Shown: piece by piece, positions 16,702 to 26,949 of the stretch
Layout: every line of letters begins with the position of its first letter
Numbering within the stretch: the stretch's first letter is position 1
NCBI GenBank assembly: GCA_030848545.1
Contig: JAVDCA010000006.1
Location: 62,001-126,000 of the forward strand
Source of the DNA: Astrobacterium formosum
GTDB lineage: Bacteria; Pseudomonadota; Alphaproteobacteria; Rhizobiales; Xanthobacteraceae
Direction of reading: 5' to 3'
Length of the DNA stretch: 64,000 bases
Notes under the pieces: generated by a model
What the model was told of the DNA's origin: nothing
Database searches by the model: none
What the model saw: the letters and a program-made list of their open reading frames with translations, nothing else
Position numbers and translations under genes: made by a program

Positions 16702-18114
16702 TCAGGCGGGCGAAGCGCCCTTGTCCGCCATGCCCGGCAAGGCCTTGACCAATTTGCGGAAAGTGTCGCCGCGGACCTCGAAATTCTTGAACTGGTCGAA
16801 CGACGCGCAGGCGGGGGACAGGAGCACCACCGCATTGGCGAGGCCCGACGCCTCGGCATCGCGCGCCGCCATCTCGGTGGCTTTGTCGAGCGTGCCGGCC
16901 ATTTCGTAGGCGACCTTGCCGTCCAGAGTCGCGGCGAATTCCTCGGCCGCCTGGCCGATCAGGTAGGCCTTGCGGATGCGCGGGAAGAAACCGGCCAGCG
17001 AGGCGATGCCGCCGGTCTTGGGCTTGCCGCCGAGAATCCAGAACATGTCCGAAAAGCAGGCCAGCGCCTGGGCGGAGGAGTCCGCATTGGTCGCTTTGGA
17101 ATCGTTGACGAACAGGACATTGCCCTTGCGGCCGACCTCCTCCATGCGGTGGGCGAGGCCGGGGAACGACCACAGGCCGTTCTGGATCGCCTTGAGGTCG
17201 AGGCCCAGGGCGAGCGCCGCCGCGGTGGCGCAGGCGGCATTCTGGGCGTTGTGGCGACCGCGCAGCGAGCCGATGCCGCCCAAGAGCGCCGCCGGCTTCG
17301 CGGTGCCGCCGGCCGCGAGCATGATCTGCTCCGCCTCCACATAGATGCCGTCCGGCAGCGGCCGGCGCACCGACACCCGCACCACCTTCCGGCCGGAGCG
17401 CTCCAGCCGGTCGGCGATCGCCTGGCACAGATTGTCGTCGACGCCGACGACCGCCGTGCCGCCATCCTGCACGCCGGCAACCAGGCGCTCCTTGATGGCG
17501 GCGTAGTTTTCCATGGTGCCGTGGCGGTCGAGATGGTCCTCCGAGAGGTTGAGAAGTACGCCCACCGACGGATCGAGGGTCGGGGCGAGGTCGATCTGGT
17601 AGGAGGAGCACTCGACCACATGGGTGCGGCCGGCGCGCGGCAACGCAAGGCTCAGGATGGCGGTGCCGATATTGCCGCCGAGCTGGGCGTCGCGGCCGGC
17701 GCTGGCGAGGAGATGGGCGATCAGCGCCGTGGTGGTCGACTTGCCGTTGGTGCCGGTGACGGCGACGAACGGCGCCTGCGGCGCGTGGGCGCGGCGCTCG
17801 CGGCAGAAGAGCTCGATGTCGCCGATCACCTCGACGGCGTGCGAACGGGCGAGCCCGACGCTCCAGTGCGGTGCCGGATGGGTGAGCGGCACGCCCGGCG
17901 CCAGCACCAGCGCCGCGACGCGCGACCAGTCGATTTCGCGCAGGTCGGCGGTCGGGATGCCGGCCTGGGCGGCGTAGGCGACCCGTTCGGGCTGGTCGTC
18001 GAAGCCGACCACGTCGGCACCGCCGGAAAACAGCGCACTCGCGGTGGCGAGCCCCGAACCCGCGAGGCCGAACACCGCGACCTTCCTGCCCTCGAACGTC
18101 GTGACCGGAATCAT
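16702..18114 (-). CDS. murD: UDP-N-acetylmuramoylalanine--D-glutamate ligase
   Basis: This 470-residue Mur ligase adds D-Glu to UDP-MurNAc-L-Ala. It has the P-loop [15 protein letters not shown] near residue 120, [22 protein letters not shown] and [15 protein letters not shown], all typical of MurD. It follows mraY by 15 bases. The 146-base gap before ftsW carries nothing clear. Confidence 0.97.
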   Translation of the reverse strand: MIPVTTFEGRKVAVFGLAGSGLATASALFSGGADVVGFDDQPERVAYAAQAGIPTADLREIDWSRVAALVLAPGVPLTHPAPHWSVGLARSHAVEVIGDIELFCRERRAHAPQAPFVAVTGTNGKSTTTALIAHLLASAGRDAQLGGNIGTAILSLALPRAGRTHVVECSSYQIDLAPTLDPSVGVLLNLSEDHLDRHGTMENYAAIKERLVAGVQDGGTAVVGVDDNLCQAIADRLERSGRKVVRVSVRRPLPDGIYVEAEQIMLAAGGTAKPAALLGGIGSLRGRHNAQNAACATAAALALGLDLKAIQNGLWSFPGLAHRMEEVGRKGNVLFVNDSKATNADSSAQALACFSDMFWILGGKPKTGGIASLAGFFPRIRKAYLIGQAAEEFAATLDGKVAYEMAGTLDKATEMAARDAEASGLANAVVLLSPACASFDQFKNFEVRGDTFRKLVKALPGMADKGASPA

Positions 18115-18129
18115 GCCCGCCCTCCCGGC

Positions 18130-19215
18130 TCAGCGCAGCTTCAAAGTCGACAGCCCGGCGATGGCCAAGACGATCGCGATGATCCAGAAGCGGATCACGA
18201 TCTGCGGCTCGGTCCAGCCGAGCTGCTCGAAATGGTGATGGATCGGCGCCATCTTGAAGACGCGTTTGCCGGTCAGTTTGAACGACACCACTTGCACGAT
18301 CACCGATACGGCTTCGAGAACGAACAGCCCGCCGATGATGGCGAGCGCGATCTCGTGCTTGGTGGCGACCGCCACCGACCCGATCATGCCGCCGAGCGCC
18401 AGCGAACCGGTGTCGCCCATGAAGATCGACGCCGGCGGCGCGTTGAACCAGAGGAAGCCGAGGCCGGCACCGATGACGGCGCCGCAGAACACCGAGAGCT
18501 CGCCGGTGCCGGAGACGAAATGGATCTGCAGATAGTCGGCATAGAGCGCGTTGCCCGACACGTAGGCGATGAAGCCAAACGATCCGGCCGCGATCATCAC
18601 CGGGCCGATCGCAAGCCCGTCGAGACCGTCGGTCAGGTTCACGGCATTGCCGGCGCCGACGATGATGAAGGCGCCGAACACGACGAAGAACCAGCCGAGA
18701 TCGATGATGAGCTCCTTGAACAACGGAAACGCCAGCGAGGTCGAAAACGGCGGCCGGCCCAGGCTCATGAAGGCGAGGCAGGCGGCAAGCGCAATCAGGG
18801 TTTCGAGGGCCAGCCGCGACCGGCCCGCGAACCCGCTGTGGGTCTGCTTGGTGACCTTGAGATAGTCGTCGTAAAACCCGATCAGGCCGAAGCCGAGGGT
18901 GACGCCGAGCACGATCCACACATAGGGGTTGGTGAGGTTTGCCCACAGCAGAATGGATACGAGTGCACCCGACAGAACCATCAGGCCGCCCATGGTCGGC
19001 GTGCCCTTCTTGGTGAGGAGATGGGACGCCGGTCCATCGGCGCGGATCGGCTGGCCCTTGCCCTGCTTGATGCGCAGCTGATTGATGATCATCGGCCCGA
19101 ACAGGAATGCGAAGACGAGCGCCGTCATCATCGCCCCGCCGGTTCGCACCGTCAGGTAACGGAAGACATTGAGCACCGAAACGGTGTCTGAAAACGCGGA
19201 CAGCCAATACAGCAT
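18130..19215 (-). CDS. mraY: Phospho-N-acetylmuramoyl-pentapeptide-transferase
   Basis: This 361-residue integral membrane enzyme of about ten spans moves phospho-MurNAc-pentapeptide to undecaprenyl phosphate, making lipid I. Catalytic loops are visible: [12 protein letters not shown] (Asp-Asp, about residue 115), [25 protein letters not shown] and the IHHHFE motif near residue 325. It follows murF by 6 bases. Confidence 0.98.
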   Translation of the reverse strand: MLYWLSAFSDTVSVLNVFRYLTVRTGGAMMTALVFAFLFGPMIINQLRIKQGKGQPIRADGPASHLLTKKGTPTMGGLMVLSGALVSILLWANLTNPYVWIVLGVTLGFGLIGFYDDYLKVTKQTHSGFAGRSRLALETLIALAACLAFMSLGRPPFSTSLAFPLFKELIIDLGWFFVVFGAFIIVGAGNAVNLTDGLDGLAIGPVMIAAGSFGFIAYVSGNALYADYLQIHFVSGTGELSVFCGAVIGAGLGFLWFNAPPASIFMGDTGSLALGGMIGSVAVATKHEIALAIIGGLFVLEAVSVIVQVVSFKLTGKRVFKMAPIHHHFEQLGWTEPQIVIRFWIIAIVLAIAGLSTLKLR

Positions 19216-19221
19216 CTTGTC

Positions 19222-20646
19222 TCAACCTTGCGCCGGTTCGGGCGTCGTGAAGTGGCGCGCCAGTTCCTTGACGATCGGGCCCATGCGCGATCCGTTCGAG
19301 CCCTTGATCATGATGACGTCACCGTTCGCGACGGCGGAAAGGACGGCGCCCTGGAGTGCGGCCGCGGTCTGCGCATAGCCGCCGCGGCGCTCGGAGGGAA
19401 GCGCCTGCCACAGCTCGTGCATCAGCGGGCCGGCGCAGAAGACGAGATCGACATCGTTGTCGATCACCGCCTGGGCGAGATCGCGGTGCAGCTCGCGGCC
19501 GGCGGGGCCGAGTTCGAGCATGTCACCGAGTACGGCGATGCGCCGGCCGCGGGCGCCCACGGGCGAAGCGCCGAGAAGTGCCAGTGCCGCCCGCATGGAA
19601 ACCGGATTGGCATTGTAGCTTTCATCGATCACGGTCGCCGTGCCGCCGGGCACCTCGAGGGCGATGCGCGCGCCGCGCCCCGCCGCCGGCGCCTGTTCGG
19701 CGAGCGCCAGCGCGGCGAGCGCGAGGTCGGCACCGGCGAGGCTCGCGGTCGCCAGGACGGCGAGTGAGTTGTCGACCAGGTGGCGACCGGGCGCGCCGAT
19801 CTTGTAGGTGACGCGCTCGCCGAGGATGTCGGCCTCGACCGTGGAGCAGTCGGCGCGCAGCGAGCAGGCGAGCAGCCGTGCGTCGGCGAGTTCGTGCTCG
19901 CCGAACGACACCACGTGCAGCGCGTGCTCAGACCGGGCGGCATGATCGAGGAGGCGTTGGAAATGGCGGTTGTCGCGATTGAGGACCGCTGTGCCGCCCG
20001 GTTCGATGCCGAGGAGTATCTCCGCCTTGGCGTCGGCGATCGCCTCCTCGGAGCCGAAATATTCCAGATGCACCGGCGCGACCGTGGTCACGATGGCGAT
20101 ATGGGGGCGCAGGAGCCGGGTCAGCGGCGTGATCTCGCCGGCATGGTTCATCCCGATCTCGAACACGCCGTAGCGCGCGGAGGCCGGCAGGCGGGCGAGC
20201 GACAGCGGCACGCCCCAATGATTGTTGAACGAGGCGACCGACGCGTGGGTCTCGCCGTCGGCGCCGAGCGCAAGCCGCAGCGCCTCCTTGGTCGAAGTCT
20301 TGCCGACCGAGCCGGTGACCGCGACGATCTTTGCGTGCGAACGCGCGCGCGCCGCGCCGGCGAGCGCGATCAGTCCGTCGAGCACGTCGCCGACCACCAG
20401 GAGCGGCGCATCGGCCGGCAGTTCGACGCGGCCCGGCGCCACCACGGCGAGCGCGGCGCCGGCCCGAAGCGCGGCGGCCGCGAAGTCGTGGCCGTCATGG
20501 GCATCGCCCTTGATGGCGAAGAATGCTTCGCCCGGCCGGATGCTGCGGCTATCGATGGACAGGCCGGTGACAGGTTCGGGCAGCATTCCCGCGGATTCGG
20601 CCCCCATGGCCGCCGCCATGGCATGCGATGTCCACAGCGCGTTCAT
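19222..20646 (-). CDS. murF: UDP-N-acetylmuramoyl-tripeptide--D-alanyl-D-alanine ligase
   Basis: This 474-residue Mur ligase attaches D-Ala-D-Ala (made by Ddl) to the tripeptide precursor. It has the P-loop VTGSVGKTSTKEAL (about residue 110), NNHWGVPLSLARLP, FEIGMNHAGEI and DESYNANPVSM. Its start overlaps the murE stop by 4 bases. The central and C-terminal domains are intact. Confidence 0.97.
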   Translation of the reverse strand: MNALWTSHAMAAAMGAESAGMLPEPVTGLSIDSRSIRPGEAFFAIKGDAHDGHDFAAAALRAGAALAVVAPGRVELPADAPLLVVGDVLDGLIALAGAARARSHAKIVAVTGSVGKTSTKEALRLALGADGETHASVASFNNHWGVPLSLARLPASARYGVFEIGMNHAGEITPLTRLLRPHIAIVTTVAPVHLEYFGSEEAIADAKAEILLGIEPGGTAVLNRDNRHFQRLLDHAARSEHALHVVSFGEHELADARLLACSLRADCSTVEADILGERVTYKIGAPGRHLVDNSLAVLATASLAGADLALAALALAEQAPAAGRGARIALEVPGGTATVIDESYNANPVSMRAALALLGASPVGARGRRIAVLGDMLELGPAGRELHRDLAQAVIDNDVDLVFCAGPLMHELWQALPSERRGGYAQTAAALQGAVLSAVANGDVIMIKGSNGSRMGPIVKELARHFTTPEPAQG

Positions 20647-22109
20647 GCCTTCTCCTTGATGGCGGTGATGACTGCTTCGTGGTCGCTGAACGGCAGCACC
20701 GTGCCGGCGACGATCTGGCCGGTCTCATGGCCCTTGCCGGCGACCAAAAGGACGTCACCCGTTTCAAGTTCGCCGACGGCGCGGCGGATCGCCTCGCGCC
20801 GGTCGCCCACTTCGAGAGCGCCGGGGGCGGTGGCGAGAATTGCGGCCCGGATCGCCGCCGGTTCCTCGCTGCGGGGATTGTCGTCGGTGACGATGACGCG
20901 GTCGGCCTTTTCGGCCGCGATGGCGCCCATCAGCGGCCGCTTGCCCTGGTCGCGGTCGCCGCCGGCGCCGAACACGACCACGAGGCGTTTCTGGACATAG
21001 GGCCGCAGCGATTCCAGCGCCTTGGCGAGAGCGTCCGGCTTGTGCGAATAGTCGACGAATACCGGCGCACCGTTGCGATGTCCGACCAGTTCGAGACGGC
21101 CCTTGGCGCCTTCGAGGCCTTCCAGCGCGTTGAACACGGCGGCGGGATCGCCCCCGGTCGCGATGGCGTGGCCGGCGGCCACGAGCGCGTTCTCGACCTG
21201 GAAAGCTCCCACCAGCGGCAGGCGGACCCGGTACGCCTTGCCGGCATGGACAACCCGCAAGGTCTGGGAGAAGCCGTCGATGGCGGCGTCGTCGAGGCGG
21301 ATGTCGTCGCCACGCCGGCCGACCGTGACGACGCGCAGGCCGCGCTTGCGACCCGCTTCCACGAACGCCGCCGACGCCTCGTGATCCGCCGCGATCACCA
21401 CGGCGCCGCCGTCGGTGACGATACGATCGACGAGGATCAGCTTGGCAGCCAGATAGGCCTCGAACGTCTTGTGGTAGTCGAGATGGTCGCGGGTGATGTT
21501 GGTGAATCCCGCGACGGCGACCCGCACGCCATCGAGCCGGTGCTGGTCGAGCCCGTGCGAGGACGCCTCGAGGGCGAGATGGTCGATGCCGTCGGCGGCG
21601 ATCCTGTCGAGGGTGCGATGCAGTTCGACCGGATCTGGCGTGGTCAGCGACCCGTAGGTTTCCTTCTTCGGCGTGACGAGCCCGATGGTGCCGATGCTGG
21701 CGCTGGCATGCCCGAGGGCGGCCCAGATCTGGCGCGTGAAGGCGACCACGGAGGTCTTGCCCGACGTCCCCGTGACGGCCGCGATCACCGCCGGCTGGCG
21801 CCGATAGAATCGTGCCGCCGCGAGCGCCAGCGCACGGCGGACATTGGCCGTCTCCACGAAGGCGACGCCTTCGGGAAGGGCCGTATCCGGCCGCCGCTCG
21901 GCCATCACGGCGGTGGCGCCGGCGGCGAGCGCCTGGGGCAGGAAAGTGAGCCCATCGGCCTTGGTGCCCGGCACGGCGACGAACAGGTAGCCGGGCTTGA
22001 CCGCACGGCTGTCGGCGGCGAGACCCTTGATGGGGAGCGTGTCGAAGCGCCCCTCGCAGGTTGCGCCATCGGACAGGAGATCGCGGAGACTGACGGTATT
22101 TGCGGCCAT
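20643..22109 (-). CDS. murE: UDP-N-acetylmuramoyl-tripeptide synthetase (meso-DAP adding)
   Basis: This 488-residue Mur ligase adds the third stem-peptide residue. It has the P-loop VTGTSGKTSVVAFT near residue 115, ASSHGLDQ, NITRDHLDYH and, near residue 410, the DNPR motif that marks meso-diaminopimelate specificity. The carbamylated Lys region is also normal. It follows a 158-base gap after ftsI that holds an intergenic palindrome, so a separate promoter here is possible. Confidence 0.97.
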   Translation of the reverse strand: MAANTVSLRDLLSDGATCEGRFDTLPIKGLAADSRAVKPGYLFVAVPGTKADGLTFLPQALAAGATAVMAERRPDTALPEGVAFVETANVRRALALAAARFYRRQPAVIAAVTGTSGKTSVVAFTRQIWAALGHASASIGTIGLVTPKKETYGSLTTPDPVELHRTLDRIAADGIDHLALEASSHGLDQHRLDGVRVAVAGFTNITRDHLDYHKTFEAYLAAKLILVDRIVTDGGAVVIAADHEASAAFVEAGRKRGLRVVTVGRRGDDIRLDDAAIDGFSQTLRVVHAGKAYRVRLPLVGAFQVENALVAAGHAIATGGDPAAVFNALEGLEGAKGRLELVGHRNGAPVFVDYSHKPDALAKALESLRPYVQKRLVVVFGAGGDRDQGKRPLMGAIAAEKADRVIVTDDNPRSEEPAAIRAAILATAPGALEVGDRREAIRRAVGELETGDVLLVAGKGHETGQIVAGTVLPFSDHEAVITAIKEKA

Positions 22110-22129
22110 CGCGAATTCGAACCTTCCGC

Positions 22130-22193
22130 TCGTCCCCGCGAAGGCGGAGATCCAGGAGCCGAAGAACGGGATTCCCGCTCGCGCGGGAATGAT
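22130..22193. repeat. Intergenic palindromic repeat (CCCGCG/CGCGGG type)
   Basis: A composite repeat lies between murE and ftsI. The left part is CGTCCCCGCGAAGGCGGAGA. The right part is a hairpin with 8-bp arms (ATTCCCGC and GCGGGAAT) at about 22170-22190. It resembles a short repeat family common between genes in Rhizobiales. It is the only copy I see in this window. Confidence 0.65.
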
Positions 22194-22267
22194 CTGAGTA
22201 TGGGCCCGGCCTGAACTCGACCTAAAATAGCACCACTCCAGCCGGCGAACCGTCGGCCGGGGGCTGT

Positions 22268-24034
22268 TTAGCGCGACTCCCGCGCCGAAGCGAGGATCAA
22301 TCGATCGGCCGTCGGCAGGTCGAAACGCGGTTCCAGGCCCAGAAGCGGCCCAACCCGGGCGATCACCTTGGAGGCGGTCGGTGCCGCGTTCCAGCCAGCG
22401 GTGGCGAAGCCATGGGTATCGGGCGCCGCCTGCGGCTCGTCGAGCATGATGAGGAGCAGATATTTGGGGTCGTCCGCCGGCAGCACCGCCATGAAGTCGG
22501 TGAGCAGCTTGTTCTTGGCATAGCGACCGCCCACCACCTTCTCGGCGGTGCCGGTCTTGCCGCCGATATAGTAGCCGTTGACGTCGGCCTTTTTGCCGGT
22601 GCCTATCTCGGCGTTGAGGCGCATGAGATAACGCATCTTCAGGCTGGTATCCGGCTTGAGCACCTGCTTGCCGACCTGCATCGCCTCCTCGGGCGAGCGC
22701 TTGAGGAAGGTGGGCGGAATGAGATAGCCGCCGTTCATGGTCGCGGCGACGCCCATGAGCGCCTGCAGTGGAGCGACCGAGAGCCCGTGGCCGAACGCGA
22801 TGGTGACGGTGTTGAGCTCGCCCCAGCGCCGCGGCAGGATCGGTTCGGCGCTCTCGGGCAGCTCGGTACGCAGTCGGTTGAGCTGGCCGAGCCTGCCGAG
22901 GAAAGCGCGGTGGTTGTCAACTCCGAGCGAGAGCGCCATGCGGGCGGCGCCAATATTCGACGAATAGGTGAAGACCTCCGGGACCGTCAGCATGCGCCCC
23001 AACGGATGATCGTCCTTGATCGCGAAGCGACCGTAACGCAGCGACTGGCGGGCGTCGAAGGTGGAGGCGAGCGATATCTTGCCGGAGTCGAGCGCCATCG
23101 CGACCGTGAACACCTTGAAGGTCGAACCCATCTCGTAGACGCCGGTCGTCAGCCGGTTGATGCGGTCGGGATCGAGGGCCTCGCGCGGATTGTTGGGGTC
23201 GTAGTCGGGCTCCGACACCATGGCGAGGATCTCGCCGCTCTTGACGTCGAGCACGACGCCGGCGGTCGCCTTGGCCTTGAACTTGGTGCGCGCCGCCATC
23301 AGTTCCTCGCGCAACGCGTGCTGGACGGCGAGATCGACCGCGAGCTCGATCGGCTTCTGCTGGCGATCGGTGGCGAAGCCGGCCAGATGCAGGTCGGCGA
23401 GGCCGCGCGAGTCGAGCCACTTCTCCAGGCCGGCGATGCCCTGATTGTCGATGTTGACGTGGCCGATCACGTGCGAGACTTCAGGCCCGCTGGGATAGAC
23501 GCGCTTGTTCTCGGTCAGGAAGCCGACGCCCGGAATGCCGAGGCGATGGATTTCCTGCTGCTGCTTGGCTGTGATCTCGCGCTTGAGCCAGACAAAGCCG
23601 CGTTTCGATCCGAGCCGCTCGCGCAGTTCGTTGGTGTCGAGATCTGGCATCACGGCGGTGAGGAGTTCGATCGCCTCGTCGACGTCGATGATGCGGCGCG
23701 GTTCGGCGAACAACGACGGCATCTTGACGTCGGTCGCGAGGATGCGGCCGCGGCGATCGAGGATGTCGGGGCGTGCAGTCGCGACCGCATCCTGGGCGCG
23801 GCCGCGGCGGGCGACGTGGCTCTCAGGCGCCACCGCGAACACGACCAGCTTGGCGGCGATGATCATGTAGACGATGGAGAACCCGAGAATGGCCAGGCCG
23901 ATGCGCGCCTTCGCCTTGCGATGGCGGTCGACATTGCGGCCATAGAGGAGCCCCTGGATCACGCGCCGGTGCCAGGGCATCGGCCGCGCGGCGGCGATCT
24001 CCAATGGGCTCGGGATTTCGACCTGTTCGTCCAT
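22268..24034 (-). CDS. ftsI: Septal peptidoglycan D,D-transpeptidase (PBP3)
   Basis: This 588-residue class B penicillin-binding protein has a short cytoplasmic N-terminus, one membrane span (about residues 45-67, [20 protein letters not shown]), the PBP dimerisation domain and the transpeptidase domain. Active-site motifs are present: MGSTFK (Ser nucleophile), YSSN and GGKTGTAEK. It cross-links septal peptidoglycan made by FtsW. ATG 24034 lies 2 bases after the ftsL stop; the open frame upstream of it is the ftsL region in another frame. Confidence 0.97.
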   Translation of the reverse strand: MDEQVEIPSPLEIAAARPMPWHRRVIQGLLYGRNVDRHRKAKARIGLAILGFSIVYMIIAAKLVVFAVAPESHVARRGRAQDAVATARPDILDRRGRILATDVKMPSLFAEPRRIIDVDEAIELLTAVMPDLDTNELRERLGSKRGFVWLKREITAKQQQEIHRLGIPGVGFLTENKRVYPSGPEVSHVIGHVNIDNQGIAGLEKWLDSRGLADLHLAGFATDRQQKPIELAVDLAVQHALREELMAARTKFKAKATAGVVLDVKSGEILAMVSEPDYDPNNPREALDPDRINRLTTGVYEMGSTFKVFTVAMALDSGKISLASTFDARQSLRYGRFAIKDDHPLGRMLTVPEVFTYSSNIGAARMALSLGVDNHRAFLGRLGQLNRLRTELPESAEPILPRRWGELNTVTIAFGHGLSVAPLQALMGVAATMNGGYLIPPTFLKRSPEEAMQVGKQVLKPDTSLKMRYLMRLNAEIGTGKKADVNGYYIGGKTGTAEKVVGGRYAKNKLLTDFMAVLPADDPKYLLLIMLDEPQAAPDTHGFATAGWNAAPTASKVIARVGPLLGLEPRFDLPTADRLILASARESR

Positions 24035-24036
24035 CG

Positions 24037-24405
24037 TCACCTCGCGGGCGCGGCCAGCCCGAGGCCGCCGGTGGGAACGTCGTCGTCGATCATGGCGCCG
24101 ATGGGATCGACAGGATCGGCGGGCATGGTCGGCGGCCGCATCGGCAGGCGATCGAGACTCTCGATCTGGAACGTTTCCACGGGGCGCAAGGTCAGATGGC
24201 GCTTCGCCATGCCTTCGATGCGCGAAGGATTGTCGAGCTTGGACCACTCGGCCCTGAGTGCCGCGACGGCGTCGCGCTCGCGCCTGATGTCGGTGCGCAG
24301 CCGGGCGACCCGAGCGGCTTCGACGGTGGAATCGAATTTGATCTTGTAGACATAGGCTGCAGCGAGCACGAGCGCGACGACCACGATGATGTTGACGATG
24401 CGCAT
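24037..24405 (-). CDS. ftsL: Cell division protein FtsL
   Basis: This is a 122-residue bitopic membrane protein with an N-terminal transmembrane helix (residues 3-21) and a periplasmic coiled coil with the typical RLRTDIRRERDAVAALRAEW pattern. The LDNPSRIEGMAKRHL region is conserved in alphaproteobacterial FtsL. It joins FtsB and FtsQ to recruit FtsW/FtsI. It lies between rsmH and ftsI with 1- and 2-base gaps. Confidence 0.93.
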   Translation of the reverse strand: MRIVNIIVVVALVLAAAYVYKIKFDSTVEAARVARLRTDIRRERDAVAALRAEWSKLDNPSRIEGMAKRHLTLRPVETFQIESLDRLPMRPPTMPADPVDPIGAMIDDDVPTGGLGLAAPAR

Positions 24406-24406
24406 G

Positions 24407-25456
24407 TCATCGCCTCCGCGCCAAACTGTCGCGTGTCATGTCGTCGAGGGAGGGCAGCACCGGCTCGATGGGCGTGTCGCCGGCGCGGGCGGGCGCCTCG
24501 GTGCGCTCCGCTGCACGCAGCTTGGCCGAGCGAGCGCGCGGATTGTCCGCCAGCTCGGCATGGTCGGCGACGACGGGTTTCTTGGTGAGGATCGAGAAGG
24601 TCGCGGCCGGACGGGCGACTTCCGGCCGATGCCGGGAGCCCGCCGCCTGGGTGGAGCGCGACACCAGAAAGGCCTTCACCATGCGGTCTTCGAGGGAGTG
24701 GAACGAGACCACCACCAGCCGCCCGCCGGGCTTAAGCGCGCGCTCGGCGGCGAGAAGTCCGCGCGAGAGTTCGCCGAGCTCGTCGTTGACGAACAGCCGC
24801 AAGGCCTGGAACGTGCGCGTGGCCGGATGGATGTCGCCGGGCCGGTGATGCACCACCTTGGCGACGAGGTCGGCGAGCATCCGCGTGGTCGTGATCGGGG
24901 CCTCCCGGCGCGCCGCCACGATGGCGCGGGCGACCGCACGCGAATGGCGCTCTTCGCCGAGCAGGAAGACGATGCGGGCGAGTTCGGCGTCGGTCGCACG
25001 GGCGACCACGTCGGCGGCGCTCGGGCCGTCGCCACCCATGCGCATGTCGAGCGGGCCGTCGAAACGGAACGAGAAGCCGCGCTCCGGCGTGTCGAGCTGC
25101 ATGGAGGAGACGCCGAGATCGAGCATGACGCCGTCGACGCTCGCATACCCCATGGACGACGCGATTTCGTCAAGTTCGGAAAAACGGCCTTCGCTCACGG
25201 TCAGCCGCCCTTGGGCGGCGTCGACCAGCGAAAAACTTCCCGCCACCGCGCTCTGATCGCGGTCAATGCCGACGACGCGGGTGCCCGGCACCGCCAGGAC
25301 GGCGCGCGTGTAACCGCCGGCACCGAACGTACCGTCCACGTAGACGCCGTCCGGCTTGGGAGAGAGGAATTCGACAACAGGACGGACGAGCACGGGAATG
25401 TGACGGGCCGGTCCGCCACCGACGTCCGGATTCCCGGAGTCGTGGCCCGTCGTCAT
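24407..25456 (-). CDS. rsmH: 16S rRNA (cytosine(1402)-N(4))-methyltransferase
   Basis: This 349-residue SAM-dependent methyltransferase (formerly MraW) modifies C1402 of 16S rRNA. It has [29 protein letters not shown] (SAM loop), [16 protein letters not shown] and [14 protein letters not shown]. It starts at 25456 and overlaps the mraZ stop by 4 bases. A longer open frame upstream is a shadow of mraZ. Confidence 0.97.
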   Translation of the reverse strand: MTTGHDSGNPDVGGGPARHIPVLVRPVVEFLSPKPDGVYVDGTFGAGGYTRAVLAVPGTRVVGIDRDQSAVAGSFSLVDAAQGRLTVSEGRFSELDEIASSMGYASVDGVMLDLGVSSMQLDTPERGFSFRFDGPLDMRMGGDGPSAADVVARATDAELARIVFLLGEERHSRAVARAIVAARREAPITTTRMLADLVAKVVHHRPGDIHPATRTFQALRLFVNDELGELSRGLLAAERALKPGGRLVVVSFHSLEDRMVKAFLVSRSTQAAGSRHRPEVARPAATFSILTKKPVVADHAELADNPRARSAKLRAAERTEAPARAGDTPIEPVLPSLDDMTRDSLARRR

Positions 25457-25929
25457 TCCCGTGCTCCCGGATCGCTGTCCGGGCTGTGGGATCCGAGCCG
25501 CCGTGTCAACGCGCGCACCGTCGCCGTGGCCTTGGCGAGATGGGCGCGGAAACGCTCCGGTTCCCACATCTGGAACTTGTGACCCAGTCCGACGAACGCA
25601 ACGGAGTCGACGATGCCCGCATGGGACTTCAACTCCTCCGTCAACATCACTCGACCCTCGCCATCGATCTTCAGCGTCGCGCTGCGGCCATACAAAGCCA
25701 CCCGCAGCTCTTCCCGCTCCTGCGAATAGGGCGGGAAGCGTCCGATCAAGCTGTCGATCTCCGCCAGCAACGCATGGCCGCCGGCATCGATCGCCGCCTG
25801 GTCGAGAGTCGGATAGCAGTAGAGCCCATCGAAACCGTCGCGCCCGAGCACCGAGCGGAAGGACGCCGGGACCGAAACTCGACCCTTGGCATCCAGCCGC
25901 GACGTGGTGTTCGACACGAAGCGGTCCAT
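25453..25929 (-). CDS. mraZ: Transcriptional regulator MraZ
   Basis: This is a 158-residue protein with two SpoVT/AbrB-like swapped-hairpin repeats: [14 protein letters not shown] (residues 12-25) and [13 protein letters not shown] (about residues 85-97). MraZ is a DNA-binding regulator of its own dcw operon that acts as a ring oligomer on tandem short repeats. ATG 25929 gives the standard start. Upstream in-frame codons to 26019 look non-coding. TGGG repeats with a 10-bp period at 26057-26090 are the likely operator. Confidence 0.96.
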   Translation of the reverse strand: MDRFVSNTTSRLDAKGRVSVPASFRSVLGRDGFDGLYCYPTLDQAAIDAGGHALLAEIDSLIGRFPPYSQEREELRVALYGRSATLKIDGEGRVMLTEELKSHAGIVDSVAFVGLGHKFQMWEPERFRAHLAKATATVRALTRRLGSHSPDSDPGARE

Positions 25930-26056
25930 GACCTGCCGTACTCCGACTCGCCGCACGCGACGCCGACAAAACCCGCGAAGGCACTCCGCACGCCACTTCA
26001 GAGCCCGGCCGATTGTCACGTTCCGCCAGCCTCTTAGGGCGGATCATCAAATCGAT

Positions 26057-26100
26057 TGGGCAATTATGGGATAACATGGGTGTTTATGGGCGTCAATGGA
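26057..26100. promoter_or_regulatory. Tandem TGGG boxes with 10-bp period: probable MraZ operator
   Basis: TGGG occurs at 26057, 26067, 26077 and 26087, each exactly 10 bp apart and mostly preceded by AT; a degenerate TGGA follows at 26097. MraZ operators described in other bacteria are tandem TGGG-type repeats with about one helical turn spacing upstream of mraZ. Here they lie about 130-170 bp upstream of mraZ, on the strand opposite to mraZ, in the region shared with the divergent phosphoesterase gene. Confidence 0.7.
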
Positions 26101-26206
26101 AGCTGTGGTGTTCTTGTGGTCGTCGCCCATGGGGCAGATCAATGTGATTAACGGCTGTTAGACTTAAAGAAACGTTGCGACTTCGCCTTTCCCGCGAGTT
26201 CCCTTC

Positions 26207-26947
26207 ATGCGCATCGCGCTGATGACCGATGTCCACGGCAACCGGGAGGCCTTGTCGGCCTGCCTGGAACACGCTGAGCGCCATCGCGTCGATCGTTACG
26301 TGTTCCTCGGCGACTATGTGGGCTACGGGGCCGACCCGGGCTGGGTCGCCGATGCCGTGATGGCGCGGGTCGACGCCGGCGCGGTCGCGGTGCTGGGCAA
26401 CCACGATGCGGGGGTGACCAATCCGGACGAACGCATGAATGACGTGGCGGCCGAGGCGATCGCCTGGACGCGTACCCAGCTCTCGCCCGCCCAGGTGGAT
26501 TTTCTCTCCACCCTGCCGCTCGTCGTCGAGGACGGCTCCCGCCTGTACGTCCATGCCAGCGCCTACGCGTCGGCCGCGTGGCCCTATGTGACCGACCTCT
26601 ATTCGGCCTCGAAAAGCCTGATGGCGACCACCGCACAGGTGACGTTTTGCGGGCACACCCATGTGCCGAACCTGTTTCATATGTCCATGACGGGAAAATT
26701 CGCCGGCTTCGAGCCGGTCGACCGCGTCGAGATGCCGTTGACCCGCCAACGGCGCTGGCTCGCCGTGATCGGTGCCGTCGGCCAGCCCCGCGACCGCAAT
26801 CCCGCCGCCTGCTACGCCGTCCTCGACGACGAGCGCGATGTACTCACCTACTTCCGGGTGCCCTACGACATCGAGGCGGCGGCGAGGAAGATTCGCGCCG
26901 CCGGCCTGCCCCCGATCCTCGCCCAGCGTCTGTTCCAGGGATTCTAG
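26207..26947 (+). CDS. Metallophosphoesterase family protein
   Basis: This 246-residue calcineurin-like phosphoesterase of the YfcE/DevT-like bacterial type has the metal-binding motifs DVHGN (Asp8, His10), GDYVGYG (about residues 35-41), GNHD (about residue 64), HAS and GHTH (about residues 147-150). Substrate could be a phosphoprotein, a nucleotide or a cyclic nucleotide. It ends 2 bases before the GTG start of a Ser/Thr kinase fusion, and a kinase-phosphatase pair is an attractive reading. It is divergent from mraZ. Confidence 0.93.
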   Translation: MRIALMTDVHGNREALSACLEHAERHRVDRYVFLGDYVGYGADPGWVADAVMARVDAGAVAVLGNHDAGVTNPDERMNDVAAEAIAWTRTQLSPAQVDFLSTLPLVVEDGSRLYVHASAYASAAWPYVTDLYSASKSLMATTAQVTFCGHTHVPNLFHMSMTGKFAGFEPVDRVEMPLTRQRRWLAVIGAVGQPRDRNPAACYAVLDDERDVLTYFRVPYDIEAAARKIRAAGLPPILAQRLFQGF

Positions 26948-26949
26948 CT

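Noticed and set aside
17149..19191. Plus-strand open frame of 680 codons opposite murD/mraY
   Set aside because: Antisense shadow produced by GC-rich codon use; no recognisable protein.
26057..26100. Regular TGGG repeats as a possible CRISPR remnant
   Set aside because: The period is 10 bp with 4-bp words, there are no repeat-spacer units and no cas genes; MraZ boxes explain it better.
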